Origin: Serinicoccus hydrothermalis
GTDB lineage: Bacteria; Actinomycetota; Actinomycetes; Actinomycetales; Dermatophilaceae
Direction: 5' to 3'
DNA length: 64,000 nt
NCBI RefSeq assembly: GCF_001685415.1
Contig: NZ_CP014989.1
Coordinates: 682,001 to 746,000 of the forward strand
The notes under the pieces: model-generated
Told to the model about the DNA's origin: nothing
Database searches by the model: none
What the model saw: the letters and a program-made list of their open reading frames with translations, nothing else
Part shown: positions 9,129 to 17,620 of the stretch, piece after piece
Layout: the number at the start of each line of letters is the position of its first letter
Position numbering within the stretch: the first letter of the stretch is position 1
Translations under genes and position numbers: made by a program

Positions 9129-9505
9129 GAGGTCACCGCGTCCGCGCTGGGACGGTCCTCGGGGACGACGTTGGGACGGACCTCGATGCCGTCGCCGGTG
9201 CGGGCGATGATCTGGAAGCACTCGATCATGCCGTCCAGGTCCTCGGTCTCGATCTGGTAGTAGCCGCCCACCTGCTCGACCGCCTCGGCATACGGACCGT
9301 CGGTGACGGCGCCACCCCCGGCCGGGATCGACCTGGCCTGCGCGGTCTGGGTGAGCTCCGCGCCGCCGACGACGGTGTGCCCACCGGCAGCCAGGGCCTC
9401 ACCGAGCTTGTGGTACTGCGCATACCCGTCCGTGCGCTCGGCCAGGCTCATCGAGGTCCACCACCGATCGGCAGCCCCGATGATGAGAACTGTGTACTGA
9501 GCCAT
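9125..9505 (-). CDS. YCII/DGPF-domain protein 2
   Basis: A 126-residue YCII-domain protein starting MAQYTVLIIGAADRWW and containing VTDGPYAEAVEQVGGYYQIE, closely parallel to its downstream neighbour. The pair probably arose by tandem duplication. It is the first gene of the three-gene operon that ends in the ECF sigma factor. The divergent ctlX-like gene begins about 130 nt away, so the intergenic stretch should carry promoters in both directions. Confidence 0.86.
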   Translation of the reverse strand: MAQYTVLIIGAADRWWTSMSLAERTDGYAQYHKLGEALAAGGHTVVGGAELTQTAQARSIPAGGGAVTDGPYAEAVEQVGGYYQIETEDLDGMIECFQIIARTGDGIEVRPNVVPEDRPSADAVTS

Positions 9506-9622
9506 GCGTCTCGTCTCCTTCGATCTCGGGCCGCCGGGCGCGACCTCACCAGCATGTCGGACGGGAGGGGCGCGTCTCGACAGCTGCCTCGAAGTTTTTT
9601 CGGGACCTCCGCCGGGATGCCT

Positions 9623-9635
9623 TACATTGCCTGGC
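9623..9635 (+). promoter_or_regulatory. Candidate -10 element for a leaderless ctlX transcript
   Basis: TACATT at 9623-9628 fits an actinobacterial -10 hexamer (TAnnnT). It ends 7 nt before the GTG at 9636, and no Shine-Dalgarno sequence lies in between. This spacing would place the transcription start on or next to the start codon. Inference from sequence only. Confidence 0.4.
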
Positions 9636-10688
9636 GTGAGTGCCCAGGCCCCGTCGTCCGTCATCCTCATCCGCGCCGAGAAGTTCGTGCCCAACCCGGC
9701 CACCGCCGCGGACAACGCCTTCCAGCACGACGTGCCCGTCGGGCAGTCGACGGAGGCCACCTCGGCGGCGGCGCTGGCCGAGATGGACGCGGTCGCGCAG
9801 GCGCTGCGCGACGCCGGCGTGCGGGTGCACGTCTTCGGCGACTCCGACCACACCCGCCCGGACAGCGTCTTCCCCAACAACTGGCTCTCGACGCACCCCG
9901 GCGGCTACGTCGCGGTCTACCCGATGTATGCCTCGAACCGCCGGCACGAGCGGCGCGGCGACATCCTGGAGATGCTCAAGGCGGACTACCGGCTGCAGAC
10001 GATCGTCGACTACTCCGGGCTCGAACCGGACGGGATCTTCCTGGAGGGCACCGGCGCGATGGTGCTCGACCACGTCTCGCGGGTGGCCTACACCGCGGTC
10101 AGCCACCGCGCCGACACGCACGTGCTGGAGCGCTTCTGCAGCGACTTCAACTACGAGCCGATGCCCTTCGACGCGGTCGACGCCGGCGGGGTGCCGGTCT
10201 ACCACACCAACGTCATCGCCTGCATCGGCACCGAGGTCGCGCTCGTCGCGCTGGACCTCATCGCCGACGAGCAGCGGCGGCGCGAGGTGCGCGAGCGGCT
10301 GGAGGTCACCGGGCGCGAGATCGTCGAGCTCAGCGAGGAGCAGGTCCGCGAGTTCGCCGGCAACGCCGTCGAGCTGTGCGGGCGCACGCCGGAGGGGCGC
10401 AAGCGCTACATCATGGCGATGTCGGGACGGGCCCGCCGCAGCCTCACCGGGGAGCAGCTGACCGTCATCGAGCGCTCCTGCGAGATCGTCTCGGTCGACA
10501 TCCCCACCATCGAGCTGGCCGGCGGGTCGGTGCGCTGCATGATCGCCGGCGTCCATCTCGACCCGCGGCCCACCGGGGCTCCGACCCCGACCGCCACGGC
10601 CGAGGCGATCGACGAGCACCCGGTCAGCGCCGACGGCCAGGTGGAGGACGCGCGTCGGTCCGGGAGGCGGTCGTCAGGTCCAGCATGA
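9636..10688 (+). CDS. Arginine-deiminase-related hydrolase (CtlX-like, citrulline utilisation)
   Basis: A 350-residue guanidino-group-modifying-fold protein. Visible landmarks are PNNWLSTHPGG, FLEGTGAMVLDH, YHTNVIACIGTEVAL and the C-terminal catalytic-Cys motif GGSVRCM. This set matches CtlX-type citrulline hydrolases more closely than arginine deiminases. The GTG at 9636 was chosen because the upstream extension overlaps the divergent YCII gene and lacks homology. The last 65 nt overlap the convergent dehydrogenase gene. Substrate specificity is inferred from family motifs. Confidence 0.8.
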   Translation: MSAQAPSSVILIRAEKFVPNPATAADNAFQHDVPVGQSTEATSAAALAEMDAVAQALRDAGVRVHVFGDSDHTRPDSVFPNNWLSTHPGGYVAVYPMYASNRRHERRGDILEMLKADYRLQTIVDYSGLEPDGIFLEGTGAMVLDHVSRVAYTAVSHRADTHVLERFCSDFNYEPMPFDAVDAGGVPVYHTNVIACIGTEVALVALDLIADEQRRREVRERLEVTGREIVELSEEQVREFAGNAVELCGRTPEGRKRYIMAMSGRARRSLTGEQLTVIERSCEIVSVDIPTIELAGGSVRCMIAGVHLDPRPTGAPTPTATAEAIDEHPVSADGQVEDARRSGRRSSGPA

Positions 10689-11694
10689 CCTTGCTGGAGC
10701 CGGTGCCCCGGTCGGCGGCGAGGGCGAAGGCCTCGACGGCGTCGGCGAGGGGGAAGCGGTGCGTCATGAGCGGGCCGACGTCGACCCCGGACGCCATGAG
10801 CTGCAGCGCGTCGCTGATCTCGTCGACGAAGCGGTAGGAGCCGCGGTAGTCGATCTCCCGCGTCACGATGTTGCCGAGGGCTGCGCTCATGTCCCCGAGC
10901 GGGAGGTTGCCCACCTGCACGAGAACCCCGCCGCGGCGCACCGCCGCGATGACCCCTCCGAGCGCGGCCGGCGCCCCCGAGGCCTCGATGGCGATCTCGA
11001 CGTCGGTGGGCAGCGCCTCCCCGTCGGCGAGGCGGACCACGGTGTCGGCTCCCATGCGAGCCGCGATCTCGAGCGCCGCGTCGGACAGGTCGGCGGCATA
11101 CACGTGCGCCGCCCCGGCGGCCTTCGCCGCGGCCACCGCGAGCGCCCCGATCGGACCGGCCCCGTTGACGAGCACCGACCGCACGGCGACGTCCCCGGCG
11201 CGCCGCACCGCGTGGAGGGCGACGCCGAAGGGCTCCGCGAGCGCACCCTCCCGGGTGCTCACCGACCCGGGCAACGGACGCAGCTGGTCCGGGCGGACGG
11301 CCCGGCGGGCGCTGAAGCCGCCCTGCTCGTGCGGCCGGAACGCGGCGGACCCGAGGTAGCGCACCTGCGGCCAGAGGTTGGTCCGCGGCAGCAGTTCCTC
11401 GGCGACGTCGTGGTCCCCGACCAGCGTTGCCGGGTGCAGCGTGACCGCTGTGCCGACCTCGACCCCCCTGACGTCGGACCCGACCTGGGCCACCCTGCCC
11501 GCCACCTCGTGGCCCAGGACGAGTGGCTCCGCGAGCACCGCGGTTCCTGAGGCGCCGGAGCGGACGTACGCGACGTCGGAGCCGCAGATCCCGCCCCACT
11601 CCATGGCGACGACGACCTCGCCCGGCCCGCACGTCGGCTCGGGGACCTCCTCCACGCGCAGGTCGCCCGGTCCGTGGACGACGACAGCCAGCAT
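10624..11694 (-). CDS. Medium-chain dehydrogenase, L-idonate 5-dehydrogenase-like
   Basis: A 356-residue MDR-family oxidoreductase with the catalytic-zinc region GGICGSDVAYV and LVLGHEVAG, and the Rossmann motif VNGAGPIGALAV. The usual structural-zinc loop with four cysteines is absent: the expected position reads HPATLVGDHDVAEELL with no Cys. It starts at ATG with GGGAGGG upstream, 19 nt after the Nramp-like gene on the same strand, so the two are probably co-transcribed. L-idonate dehydrogenase is the nearest family I recognise, but the substrate is uncertain. Confidence 0.75.
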   Translation of the reverse strand: MLAVVVHGPGDLRVEEVPEPTCGPGEVVVAMEWGGICGSDVAYVRSGASGTAVLAEPLVLGHEVAGRVAQVGSDVRGVEVGTAVTLHPATLVGDHDVAEELLPRTNLWPQVRYLGSAAFRPHEQGGFSARRAVRPDQLRPLPGSVSTREGALAEPFGVALHAVRRAGDVAVRSVLVNGAGPIGALAVAAAKAAGAAHVYAADLSDAALEIAARMGADTVVRLADGEALPTDVEIAIEASGAPAALGGVIAAVRRGGVLVQVGNLPLGDMSAALGNIVTREIDYRGSYRFVDEISDALQLMASGVDVGPLMTHRFPLADAVEAFALAADRGTGSSKVMLDLTTASRTDARPPPGRRR

Positions 11695-11713
11695 CAGCGG
11701 TCCCTCCCGAGCG

Positions 11714-13126
11714 TCAGAACTGGTCGACCAAGGAGATGACCCCGACCCCGAAGATGGCGATCGCGGAGATCACGAGCAGCACCATGAAGGCGCTGCCGTC
11801 CTTTACCCGGGTATCGGTCTGGGTGAACGACAGGAAGAGGGTCGCGACGGCGACCCCCATGAGGAAGACGGCGTTGAGGATGCCGGCCACGATCACCAGC
11901 GCCAGCGGGGACTGGACGGCCACCGCCAGGGTGCCCCAGGTGATCGGCAGGATGATCATGATGGCGCGCATCCACCGGTCCCGGACCACCCTGTCGGTCC
12001 ACTCGAACGCACCGAAGACGGATAGCGTGTTGGCCACCTGCCGGCCCAGGCTGGGGACGTTGGCGATGATCGTCTTGAAGAGCGCGACCCCGGCGCCGAA
12101 GAGGAAGAGGACCGAGCCCCACTCCCCCACGGCCGTCGAGAAGATGCCGGAGATGACCTCCATGACGTCGTTGCCGGCGGGGTCGAGGCCCTGGGGGTTC
12201 AGCACCGCGGCCCCGAGCATGTAGAACGCCGCGGTCGAGATGGTGTAGATCGCCCAGGCGACCCAGGCGTCGATCTTCATGACGCGGATCCAGCCCCGCG
12301 CCCGCTGCACCCAGGCGTCGGACCCGTCGTTGGGCCCGGCCCACGCGGCATACCCCTTCTCGACGACCCAGTAGGTGTAGGCGGTGATCTCGCCGGCGCC
12401 CACGCCGGTCATGCCGAACATCGCCAGCGCCACCCCCATGCCGCCGGCCGCGACCTGGAAGCGCAGCCCGTCGCCGATGTCGCCGGCGCTCCAGGCGAAC
12501 TCGGTGAACTGGACCATGAAGACCATGAAGATCGCGAAGGCGGTGATGAACATCACCAGCACGGTCGAGATGTTCTCGACGATCGTGTAGCGGTTGGCGA
12601 TGTGGATGAGGATCGCGACCACGACGAGGATGAGCACCCACACGCCGATGGACAGCGCGGCGAAGGGGTCGCCCCCGATGGGCAGCAGCATCGAGAACGC
12701 CAGGGCGGCACCGCCGATGACCCCCGCCTGCCCGATGAGGAACTGCAGGAACATGAGCAGCACCAGCCACGCGACCCAGCCGCGCCCGGCGATCTTGGGC
12801 GGCACGTCGGCATACCCGGAGATGGCGGGACGGCCGGTCGAGATGGACCAGCGCGCGAGCTCGACCTGCACCCAGACCTTGACGAAGGTCGAGACGAAGA
12901 CCAGCCAGAAGAGCATGAAGCCGACCTCGGCGCCCAGGGTGGTCGCCGTGAGCAGCTCCCCGGAGCCGACGACCGCGGCGCTGGTGATCATGCCCGGGCC
13001 GAGGAAGCGCAGGCCCGCCCGGAAGCCGGTCGGCGGCTCCCTGATGTCGCGCTCGTCCAGGACGTAGGGGTCCCGGGTGGCGTCGAAGGTCGTCCTCGTC
13101 TCGTGCCTGACCGGTTCGACCGTCAT
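11714..13126 (-). CDS. Nramp-superfamily membrane transporter with altered metal-site motifs
   Basis: A 470-residue protein with about 11 hydrophobic segments and the N-terminal family landmark FLGPGMITSAAVVGSGELL. In canonical Nramp transporters the first helix carries DPGN and helix 6 carries MPH, which bind Mn/Fe. Here these positions read GSGE and, in helix 6, GMTGVGAGEITAY. Transition-metal transport by the standard mechanism is therefore doubtful; a different cation or an organic substrate is possible. The adjacent dehydrogenase gene suggests a metabolic link. GAGGGAG precedes the ATG. Confidence 0.8.
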   Translation of the reverse strand: MTVEPVRHETRTTFDATRDPYVLDERDIREPPTGFRAGLRFLGPGMITSAAVVGSGELLTATTLGAEVGFMLFWLVFVSTFVKVWVQVELARWSISTGRPAISGYADVPPKIAGRGWVAWLVLLMFLQFLIGQAGVIGGAALAFSMLLPIGGDPFAALSIGVWVLILVVVAILIHIANRYTIVENISTVLVMFITAFAIFMVFMVQFTEFAWSAGDIGDGLRFQVAAGGMGVALAMFGMTGVGAGEITAYTYWVVEKGYAAWAGPNDGSDAWVQRARGWIRVMKIDAWVAWAIYTISTAAFYMLGAAVLNPQGLDPAGNDVMEVISGIFSTAVGEWGSVLFLFGAGVALFKTIIANVPSLGRQVANTLSVFGAFEWTDRVVRDRWMRAIMIILPITWGTLAVAVQSPLALVIVAGILNAVFLMGVAVATLFLSFTQTDTRVKDGSAFMVLLVISAIAIFGVGVISLVDQF

Positions 13127-13243
13127 CGCTGGCTCCCTCGCTCACCGTGCGCTCCTCCCGCACAGTACACACGCAGAGCCCCCTCAGGGCGGGTCAACAG
13201 GAGGCAGCAGCGGCGCCCTCGCCCGTGCTCACCGCCCTGGGTG

Positions 13244-13618
13244 TCACCCCGTCCCGGCGCCGACGTCCCCGAGGCGCGCTCGCATCAGGCTTGTCAGCAG
13301 GTCGACCGGCAGGTCGATGTCGTACGGGAGCTTGACGAAACCGGCACCGGAGTCGAAGCGGGCCTCGGTCACGCGGTCCCTCTGGGTGGCGAAGAACTCG
13401 GTGGAGAAGCGCAGCGAGCAGTGGCGCTTGAAGTTCTGCAGCATCCACAGGTGCGTGCCGTCGTCGGCGAGGTAGGTGGGCAGGTTGTACTTCAGCTCCT
13501 CCCTCGCCTCCGGCGCGACCTCGCGGCTGAGCGTGCGCAGCTGCTCCAGGTGCGGACGCTGGTGCTCCTCGAGGCGGTCGAAGTAGTCGTCGACGCTGGA
13601 GCGCCTCGGCATCGGCAT
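13244..13618 (-). CDS. DUF1801 (YdhG-like) domain protein
   Basis: A 124-residue protein containing PEAREELKYNLPTYLADDG and LRFSTEFFATQRD, typical of the small DUF1801/YdhG fold seen alone in many actinobacteria. Biochemical role is unknown. It starts at the first of two nearby in-frame ATGs, 6 nt after the membrane-protein gene that precedes it on the same strand, so the two probably share a transcript. Confidence 0.78.
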   Translation of the reverse strand: MPMPRRSSVDDYFDRLEEHQRPHLEQLRTLSREVAPEAREELKYNLPTYLADDGTHLWMLQNFKRHCSLRFSTEFFATQRDRVTEARFDSGAGFVKLPYDIDLPVDLLTSLMRARLGDVGAGTG

Positions 13619-13624
13619 GGGTGG

Positions 13625-14344
13625 TCACCTTCCGTCGTCGTCGCGGTCGTCGTCGTCGCGCTCCGGGGGCGCCGGGAGGTCGCGGCGCAGCGGCCCGGCG
13701 CCCTCGAGGTCCTCCAGCGTCATCCGGGCGAGGTCGAGCTGCTCGGTGTCCTCGCGCGCAACCCGCAGCTCCTCCAGCGCCACCTCGATGCGGCTCTGCC
13801 GGGCCGCCCGGGCCTGGGCGAGGGTGCGGACCGCCGAGGTGCCTGCGGCGACGAAGCTGCGCGCGTCGTCCTCCTGCGCGATCGGGAGGCGCGCGGTCTC
13901 GGCCCAGCCCGGGTCGCTGACCCGGACCCGCACGACCCGGTCGTCCTCCGGGGTGATCCGCAGCCCCTCCTCCGCCGGGACGGTGCCCCACCGGGGCTCC
14001 CCCACGACCTCCATCGCGAAGGTGGTGTCCGGCGTGAGCCAGCGCCGCTGCCCGGAGGCGAGCACCGACATACGGCAGAGCTCGAGGTCGCCGAGGGTGC
14101 ACACGCTCCGGTCGAGGCCGGCGTCGGTCAGCCGGTCCTGCGCCGCCTCGACCGCGCGGGCGTGGGCGGCCTGCGCGTGCTGCAGCTGCTCGCGGGCCGC
14201 CGCCACCGCCTCGTCGTGCCGAGTGGTGGTGGTCGGGGGAGGGCCGTGGGCGACCGTCTGCGGCTGGCCGCGTCGACCGGTGCCCAGGAGCCAGATCGCG
14301 AGCACCAGCGCGATGACGAGCAGCGGCAGGAGACGCAGGAACAC
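13625..14344 (-). CDS. Membrane-anchored protein of unknown function with coiled-coil
   Basis: I do not recognise this family. From the GTG at 14344, which is preceded by GGAGGTGG, the 239-residue product has one N-terminal membrane helix (VFLRLLPLLVIALVLAIWLL). A Pro/Thr linker, an Ala-rich helical stretch, a small domain with two cysteines (CTLGDLELC), a second helical region and an acidic Asp/Arg tail follow. The longer open frame runs into the divergent DCC-family gene and is rejected. Probably inner-membrane, with the bulk outside the cytoplasm. Confidence 0.6.
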   Translation of the reverse strand: MFLRLLPLLVIALVLAIWLLGTGRRGQPQTVAHGPPPTTTTRHDEAVAAAREQLQHAQAAHARAVEAAQDRLTDAGLDRSVCTLGDLELCRMSVLASGQRRWLTPDTTFAMEVVGEPRWGTVPAEEGLRITPEDDRVVRVRVSDPGWAETARLPIAQEDDARSFVAAGTSAVRTLAQARAARQSRIEVALEELRVAREDTEQLDLARMTLEDLEGAGPLRRDLPAPPERDDDDRDDDGR

Positions 14345-14401
14345 CAGAGCCCACCTCCGCTCGCGCTCGCACCCACAGGTGCCCTGCGAGAGACTGTATC
14401 C

Positions 14402-14800
14402 ATGACCGCCGCCGGAGCCACCCGAGCCGTCGCCCTCGTCCTCTACGACGCCGACTGCGGCTTCTGCACCCGCGCCGCCGGGTGGATCCCGCGGCTCGGG
14501 GCGCAGGTCGAGGTGTCCTCGTTGCAGTCGCACGACCTGGAGTCCCTCGGGGTCGACGAGGACCGTGCCGGCCTGGAGATGCCGGTGGTGCTCGAGGACG
14601 GCACGATCGCCTACGGCCACCACGCGTGGGCGCAGGTCCTGCTGCGCTCGCCGCAGCCGTGGCGCCTGCTCGGGGCCGCGCTCGACTCGCGCGTCATGGA
14701 GGTCCCGGGGGCAGCGGTATACCGGCTGGTCGCCGCGAACCGTGGCCGCCTGCCCGGTGGCACCGCGGCCTGCGCCCTGCCCCCGTCGTCGGGTGCGTGA
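14402..14800 (+). CDS. DCC-family thiol-disulfide oxidoreductase-like protein (DUF393)
   Basis: A 132-residue protein with the N-terminal signature VLYDADCGFCTRAA, the DxxCxxC motif that names the DCC family (thioredoxin-like fold). It continues with the typical YGHHAWAQVL and a C-terminal RLVAANRGRLPGG segment. Probably a cytoplasmic or membrane-associated dithiol oxidoreductase of unknown partner. The downstream SRPBCC gene overlaps its 3' end by 8 nt, so the two are coupled. Confidence 0.85.
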   Translation: MTAAGATRAVALVLYDADCGFCTRAAGWIPRLGAQVEVSSLQSHDLESLGVDEDRAGLEMPVVLEDGTIAYGHHAWAQVLLRSPQPWRLLGAALDSRVMEVPGAAVYRLVAANRGRLPGGTAACALPPSSGA

Positions 14801-15218
14801 GGCACGGCGCTGGATCCACGCCAGCGGGCCGCTGCCGGTCGACGAGGCGTGGGAGCGGTATGCCGACCCCGACCAGTGGTCGTCCTGGGCGCCGCACCTG
14901 CGGGGTGTCGAGATCGAGGCGAGCGGTGAGGACAGGCGGCTGCACCCCGGGCTGACCGGTGTGGTGCTCGGACCTGTGGGGGTGCGGGCTCACTTCGTGG
15001 TGAAGGCCGTGGACGAGGCGGCCCGGCGCTGGTCCTGGGAGGTGCGTGCGCTGGGCGTCACCCTGCAGCTGCTCCACACCCTCGACGCGTCCAAGGAAGC
15101 CACCCACGCCGGGCTGGTGCTGCAGGGGCCGTTGCCGGTCGTCCTGCTCTACCGCCCGGTCGCGCGGTGGGCGCTGCGCAGGCTGGTTGCGGTCTCGGCC
15201 CGCCCACGCCGCGGATAG
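14793..15218 (+). CDS. SRPBCC (START-like) domain protein
   Basis: A 141-residue protein with the pattern of polyketide-cyclase/dehydratase-type SRPBCC proteins: PVDEAWERYADPDQWSSWAP near the N-terminus, paired beta-strands in the middle and a long C-terminal helix. A GTG start at 14793 is chosen because upstream codons lie inside the DCC-family gene. The ligand is unknown. It is cotranscribed with the upstream oxidoreductase and followed after 35 nt by a flavoprotein gene. Confidence 0.75.
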   Translation: MREARRWIHASGPLPVDEAWERYADPDQWSSWAPHLRGVEIEASGEDRRLHPGLTGVVLGPVGVRAHFVVKAVDEAARRWSWEVRALGVTLQLLHTLDASKEATHAGLVLQGPLPVVLLYRPVARWALRRLVAVSARPRRG

Positions 15219-15253
15219 TCTGACGAGACGAACCACCGACCGAGGGGAGCACC

Positions 15254-16435
15254 ATGGCACGCCACGACGTCGTCGTCGTCGGAGCCGGCAACGCCGGCGT
15301 CTCCCTGGCGGCGCGGCTGCTGCGGGTCGGCGCGAAAGACGTGGCCATCGTGTCGCCGGACCGGCCGCACCTGTTCCGCCCGCTGCTCAACTACGTCGCC
15401 GGTGGGCAGGCCACGATGCCCGACCTGACGCGCAGCACCGCCTCGGTCATCCCGACGGGTTGCACCTGGGTCCGCGACAGCGCGGTGGCCGTGCACACCG
15501 ACGAGCGCGAGGTCGAGCTGTCCGACGGGGCTCGGGTGGGCTATGGCGACCTGGTGCTGGCTCCAGGCCTGGAGGAGGACCTCGACGCCGTCCCCGGGCT
15601 GGCAGAGGCGATGACGACGGGCTGGTCGCTGACCGCCCACCTGGAGTCTCAGGCGCCGGCCGTGTGGGACGCCGTCAGGGGTATGTCGCGCGGCCGGGTC
15701 GTCTTCACCATCCCGCCCGAGCCCTCCCCCTGCGGCGGCACGGCACTCAAGCCGCTCTTCCTGGCGTGCGACGAGTGGCGTCGGCGCGGCGTCCTGAGCG
15801 ACCTCGACGTGCACCTCGTGACGCCCTTCACCGGGATCCTGGGCCTGCCGTTCGTGGACGGCCGGCTGGACACCCAGCTCGGCGAGCTCGGGGTCAGCGT
15901 GCACCACGAGAGCACGGTGACAGCGGTCGACCACCGGCAGCGGACCGTGACGGTGGACGGGCCGGCCCCCACGGTGCTCGACGGGGTCGACCACGCCTTC
16001 GTGGTCCCGCCCTACCGGGGCCAGGGGTGGCTCGCGCCGCTCGCCCGAGAGGGCGCGGCCGGGCAGGTCGACGTCGACCCGGAGACGATGGCCCACCGCT
16101 CGGCACCGCGCGTCTGGAGCCTGGGCGACGCCGCCGCGCTCGACACCCGGCCGTCCGGGGGCGCACTGCGGCGGCAGGTCGAGGTGCTGGCCGACAACAT
16201 CGCCAGCAGCCGGTTGGGGCGGCCGCTGCGTCGCTACGACGGCTACACCATCGTCCCCGTCACGCTCGACCGGCGCCGGCTGCTGCTCGCCGAGTTCGAC
16301 CGGACGGGCGCGCAGGCGCCGACGACGCGGCTGGTCGACCTGAGCGTCCCGCGCCGCGCGCTGTGGCTCTTCGACCGCTACGTCGAGCCCCTCCTCTACT
16401 TCCGCGCGCTCCTCCGGGGGCGGCTCCTCCCCTGA
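15254..16435 (+). CDS. FAD-dependent pyridine-nucleotide-disulfide/sulfide:quinone oxidoreductase-like protein
   Basis: A 393-residue flavoprotein with an N-terminal dinucleotide-binding motif VVVGAGNAGVSLAARLL, PHLFRPLLNYV as in NDH-2/SQR proteins, and the FAD-pyrophosphate motif APRVWSLGDAAAL. A PCGG site lies near residue 160, where SQR enzymes often carry a redox Cys, but the complete Cys set of true SQRs is not evident. It is likely a peripheral membrane quinone reductase. GAGGGGAG precedes the ATG. Confidence 0.78.
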   Translation: MARHDVVVVGAGNAGVSLAARLLRVGAKDVAIVSPDRPHLFRPLLNYVAGGQATMPDLTRSTASVIPTGCTWVRDSAVAVHTDEREVELSDGARVGYGDLVLAPGLEEDLDAVPGLAEAMTTGWSLTAHLESQAPAVWDAVRGMSRGRVVFTIPPEPSPCGGTALKPLFLACDEWRRRGVLSDLDVHLVTPFTGILGLPFVDGRLDTQLGELGVSVHHESTVTAVDHRQRTVTVDGPAPTVLDGVDHAFVVPPYRGQGWLAPLAREGAAGQVDVDPETMAHRSAPRVWSLGDAAALDTRPSGGALRRQVEVLADNIASSRLGRPLRRYDGYTIVPVTLDRRRLLLAEFDRTGAQAPTTRLVDLSVPRRALWLFDRYVEPLLYFRALLRGRLLP

Positions 16436-16517
16436 GGCCTCGCTGCCGGGCCGGGGCCCGCGGCGGCACCCTCCGCCTCGAGGTGCGCTCCCGTGTGCAC
16501 GGGCGCACGATGGATCG

Positions 16518-17096
16518 ATGGAGCAGATCCAGTCCCAGCCCGTCCCCGCCGTCGTCCGCTGGACCAGGCGCCTGGAGCAGACCGAGGCGCTGGACGGCGC
16601 GGTGAGCGCCGTCGAGCCGACCATCACCTCCCTCTTCGGGTCCGGCACCACCGGCTGGGTGCTGCGCGGCGAGTGGCTCGGGCACGCCCTGCACCCGCTC
16701 CTCACCGACATCACCATGGGGTCGTGGACCTCGGCGACCGTCCTGGACGTCGTCGGCGGGCCCGGCTCCGCGCCGGCGGCACAGCGGCTGGTGGGCCTCG
16801 GGCTCCTCACCGCCGGACCGACGGCGTGGTCCGGCTGGGCCGAGTGGTCGGAGACCGGCACCCGCGACAAGCGGGTCGGCCTGGTCCACGCGGCCGGCAA
16901 CGCCCTCGCCGCCAGCGCGTATGCCGCGTCCTGGCTCGCGCGCCGCGGTGGCCACCACCGGCTCGGTGCGCTGCTCGCGGTGGGAGGTGCCGGGGCGTCG
17001 GGAGCGGCGGCATACCTCGGCGGTCACCTTGCCGTGGCCCGGGACGTCGGCAGCCGGCATCCGGCCTTCGACGACCCGGCCGAGATCGTCGCCTGA
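16518..17096 (+). CDS. DUF2231-type integral membrane protein
   Basis: A 192-residue protein with four hydrophobic segments and the motif GHALHPLLTDITMGSW (about residues 55-70), which resembles the DUF2231 signature GHPxHPxLTxxPIG. Members are often found near oxidoreductases and redox regulators. Function is unknown; the conserved His residues might bind haem or metal. The convergent ohrR gene ends 14 nt away. Confidence 0.75.
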   Translation: MEQIQSQPVPAVVRWTRRLEQTEALDGAVSAVEPTITSLFGSGTTGWVLRGEWLGHALHPLLTDITMGSWTSATVLDVVGGPGSAPAAQRLVGLGLLTAGPTAWSGWAEWSETGTRDKRVGLVHAAGNALAASAYAASWLARRGGHHRLGALLAVGGAGASGAAAYLGGHLAVARDVGSRHPAFDDPAEIVA

Positions 17097-17110
17097 CCCG
17101 GGCGACCGGG

Positions 17111-17566
17111 TCAGCCCTGCGGCGTCCGCTCCCCCTCGAGCGAGCCGATGACCTGGTCGAGCAGCAGCCGCAGGTCCCGGCCCTGCGCCTCGCTCATCCC
17201 CATGCCGCCGGCCAGCCGTTCCGGCACGTCGGCCACGTCGTCGCGCAGCCGCCACCCGCTGTCGGTCACCCAGACCAGGACGCGCCGCTCGTCGCGCTCG
17301 TCACGCACCCGCCGGACGAGGCCCGCGGTCTCCATCCGCTTGAGCAGCGGGGTGAGCGTGCCGGAGTCCAGGTGCAGCCGTGCGCCGAGGTCGCGCACGC
17401 TGAGTGGCTCGCCCGCGTCCCACAGGGCCAGCAGGGTGAGGTACTGCGGGTAGGTCAGACCGACCTCGGCGAGCAGTTCGGCATACCGGCGTGTGACGGC
17501 GCGGGAGGCGGCGTAGAGCGGCAGGCAGAGCTGCTGGTCGAGCGCGAGCTGGGGGTAGCCGTCCAT
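17111..17566 (-). CDS. ohrR: Organic-hydroperoxide-sensing MarR-family repressor OhrR
   Basis: A 151-residue MarR-type winged-helix protein. Cys14 in LDQQLCLPLYAASR occupies the position of the OhrR peroxide-sensing cysteine, and the recognition wing region reads LHLDSGTLTPLLKRMETAGL. It is divergent from ohr across a 52-nt gap that contains a near-perfect palindromic operator overlapping both promoters. Family knowledge: OhrR represses ohr until its cysteine is oxidised by an organic hydroperoxide. Confidence 0.93.
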   Translation of the reverse strand: MDGYPQLALDQQLCLPLYAASRAVTRRYAELLAEVGLTYPQYLTLLALWDAGEPLSVRDLGARLHLDSGTLTPLLKRMETAGLVRRVRDERDERRVLVWVTDSGWRLRDDVADVPERLAGGMGMSEAQGRDLRLLLDQVIGSLEGERTPQG

Positions 17567-17581
17567 GCGCCCAGTCTACCG

Positions 17582-17620
17582 TTTGCGCCATTCGATTGCG
17601 CGCAATAGAGTTGCGCGCAT
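17582..17620. promoter_or_regulatory. OhrR operator cluster
   Basis: The ohrR-ohr gap holds a perfect 12-bp palindrome ATTGCGCGCAAT (17595-17606). A second half-to-full copy TTGCGCGCA (17611-17619) runs into the ohr start codon, and a degenerate TTTGCGCCA sits at 17582-17590. The spacing places bound OhrR across the ohr transcription start. No Shine-Dalgarno precedes the ohr ATG, so a leaderless message is plausible. Confidence 0.75.
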
